NCBI GenBank assembly: GCA_029961685.1
Contig: JARWKL010000001.1
Span: 25,556,295-25,620,294, forward strand
DNA: 64,000 bases
DNA from: Aristolochia californica
Taxonomy: Eukaryota; Streptophyta; Magnoliopsida; Piperales; Aristolochiaceae
Direction: 5' to 3'
Shown piece by piece: positions 63,961 to 64,000 of the stretch; position 1 is the stretch's first letter; each line of letters starts with the position of its first letter. Under the pieces are notes generated by a model. It saw nothing but the letters and a program-made list of their open reading frames with translations, was not told where the DNA came from and searched no databases. Made by a program: the position numbers and the translations under genes.

Positions 63961-64000
63961 CGAGGGATTTTTACCTGAGTGTTGACCCCCAATCCATAAG

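Larger units (their letters stand above)
23387..64000 (-). repeat. Satellite array, block 3 (minus orientation)
   Basis: The same satellite as blocks 1-2, reverse complemented. The landmark on this strand ends at 23955, 24631, 25310, 25984, 26659, 27322, 27995, 28669, 29347, 30030, 30703, 31379, 32032, 32659, 33337, 34022, 34699, 35376, 36049, 37176, 37853, 38529, 39205, 39881, 40536, 41211, 41889, 42565, 43249, 43924, 44597, 45274, 45947, 46620, 47295, 47972, 49257, 49821, 50479, 51136, 51820, 52497, 53173, 53849, 54522, 55627, 56664, 57336, 58025, 58701, 59361, 60034, 60685, 61353, 62026, 62695, 63304 and 63984. Most steps are 673-679 bp; other steps mark deletions described separately. The block holds about 61 units and no gene, and runs off the window end. 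Confidence 0.97.

Noticed and set aside
23387..64000. Regularly spaced repeats as a CRISPR array
   Set aside because: The repeat is the whole 674-bp unit with no unique spacers, and the context is a plant genome.

Overview
The window is plant heterochromatin. About 58.4 kb of the 64 kb is one AT-rich tandem satellite with a repeat unit of about 674 bp, and the rest is a single decayed LTR retrotransposon inserted into it. I see no host gene, tRNA, rRNA or CRISPR array. The plant assignment rests on the retrotransposon: its integrase remnant carries the wording typical of plant Athila/Calypso/Cyclops-type Ty3-gypsy elements, its primer binding site is of the plant TGGCG-CGTTGCC type, and the insertion has TG...CA ends and a 5-bp target duplication. 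The species cannot be told from the sequence.

Layout. (1) 1-5249: satellite, plus orientation (here defined as the C-rich box CCCCCGCCTCCCCC reading on the given strand). (2) 5250-10826: a 5,577-bp deletion derivative of an Athila-like element: 5' LTR 5250-6717, primer site 6724-6741, an integrase tail directly after the leader (6806-7228, with an in-frame stop), about 2 kb of unrecognised internal DNA, a hairpin and polypurine tract at 9311-9348, and 3' LTR 9349-10826. The satellite phase is unbroken across it. (3) 10827 to about 23386: satellite, plus orientation. (4) about 23384-23390: the array flips to the opposite orientation within a few bases. (5) about 23387-64000: satellite, minus orientation, to the end of the window.

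Units start (CAACAC landmark) at 1, 675, 1351, 2025, 2697, 3372, 4046, 4721, 10976, 11651, 12327, 13003 and so on. Most are 672-678 bp apart. There are about 27 units in the plus arm and about 61 in the minus arm. Neighbouring units clearly differ, but locally they form higher-order patterns: a dimer repeat at 2025-4720, a dimer pattern at 41.8-44.6 kb that recurs at 52.4-54.5 kb, a block at 27.8-30.25 kb repeated about 4.0 kb later, and a nearly identical pair at 49721-51036. Internal deletions, G-homopolymer runs and one telomere-like tract are concentrated in the minus arm, mainly beyond 48 kb.

There are no genes working together here. The story is structural: satellite turnover by unequal exchange, short-repeat-mediated deletion, one old retrotransposon insertion, and one inversion (or an assembly join) inside the array. 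Open frames of 60-110 codons are scattered through it but look like chance frames. All counts and identities were read by eye and should be taken as approximate.
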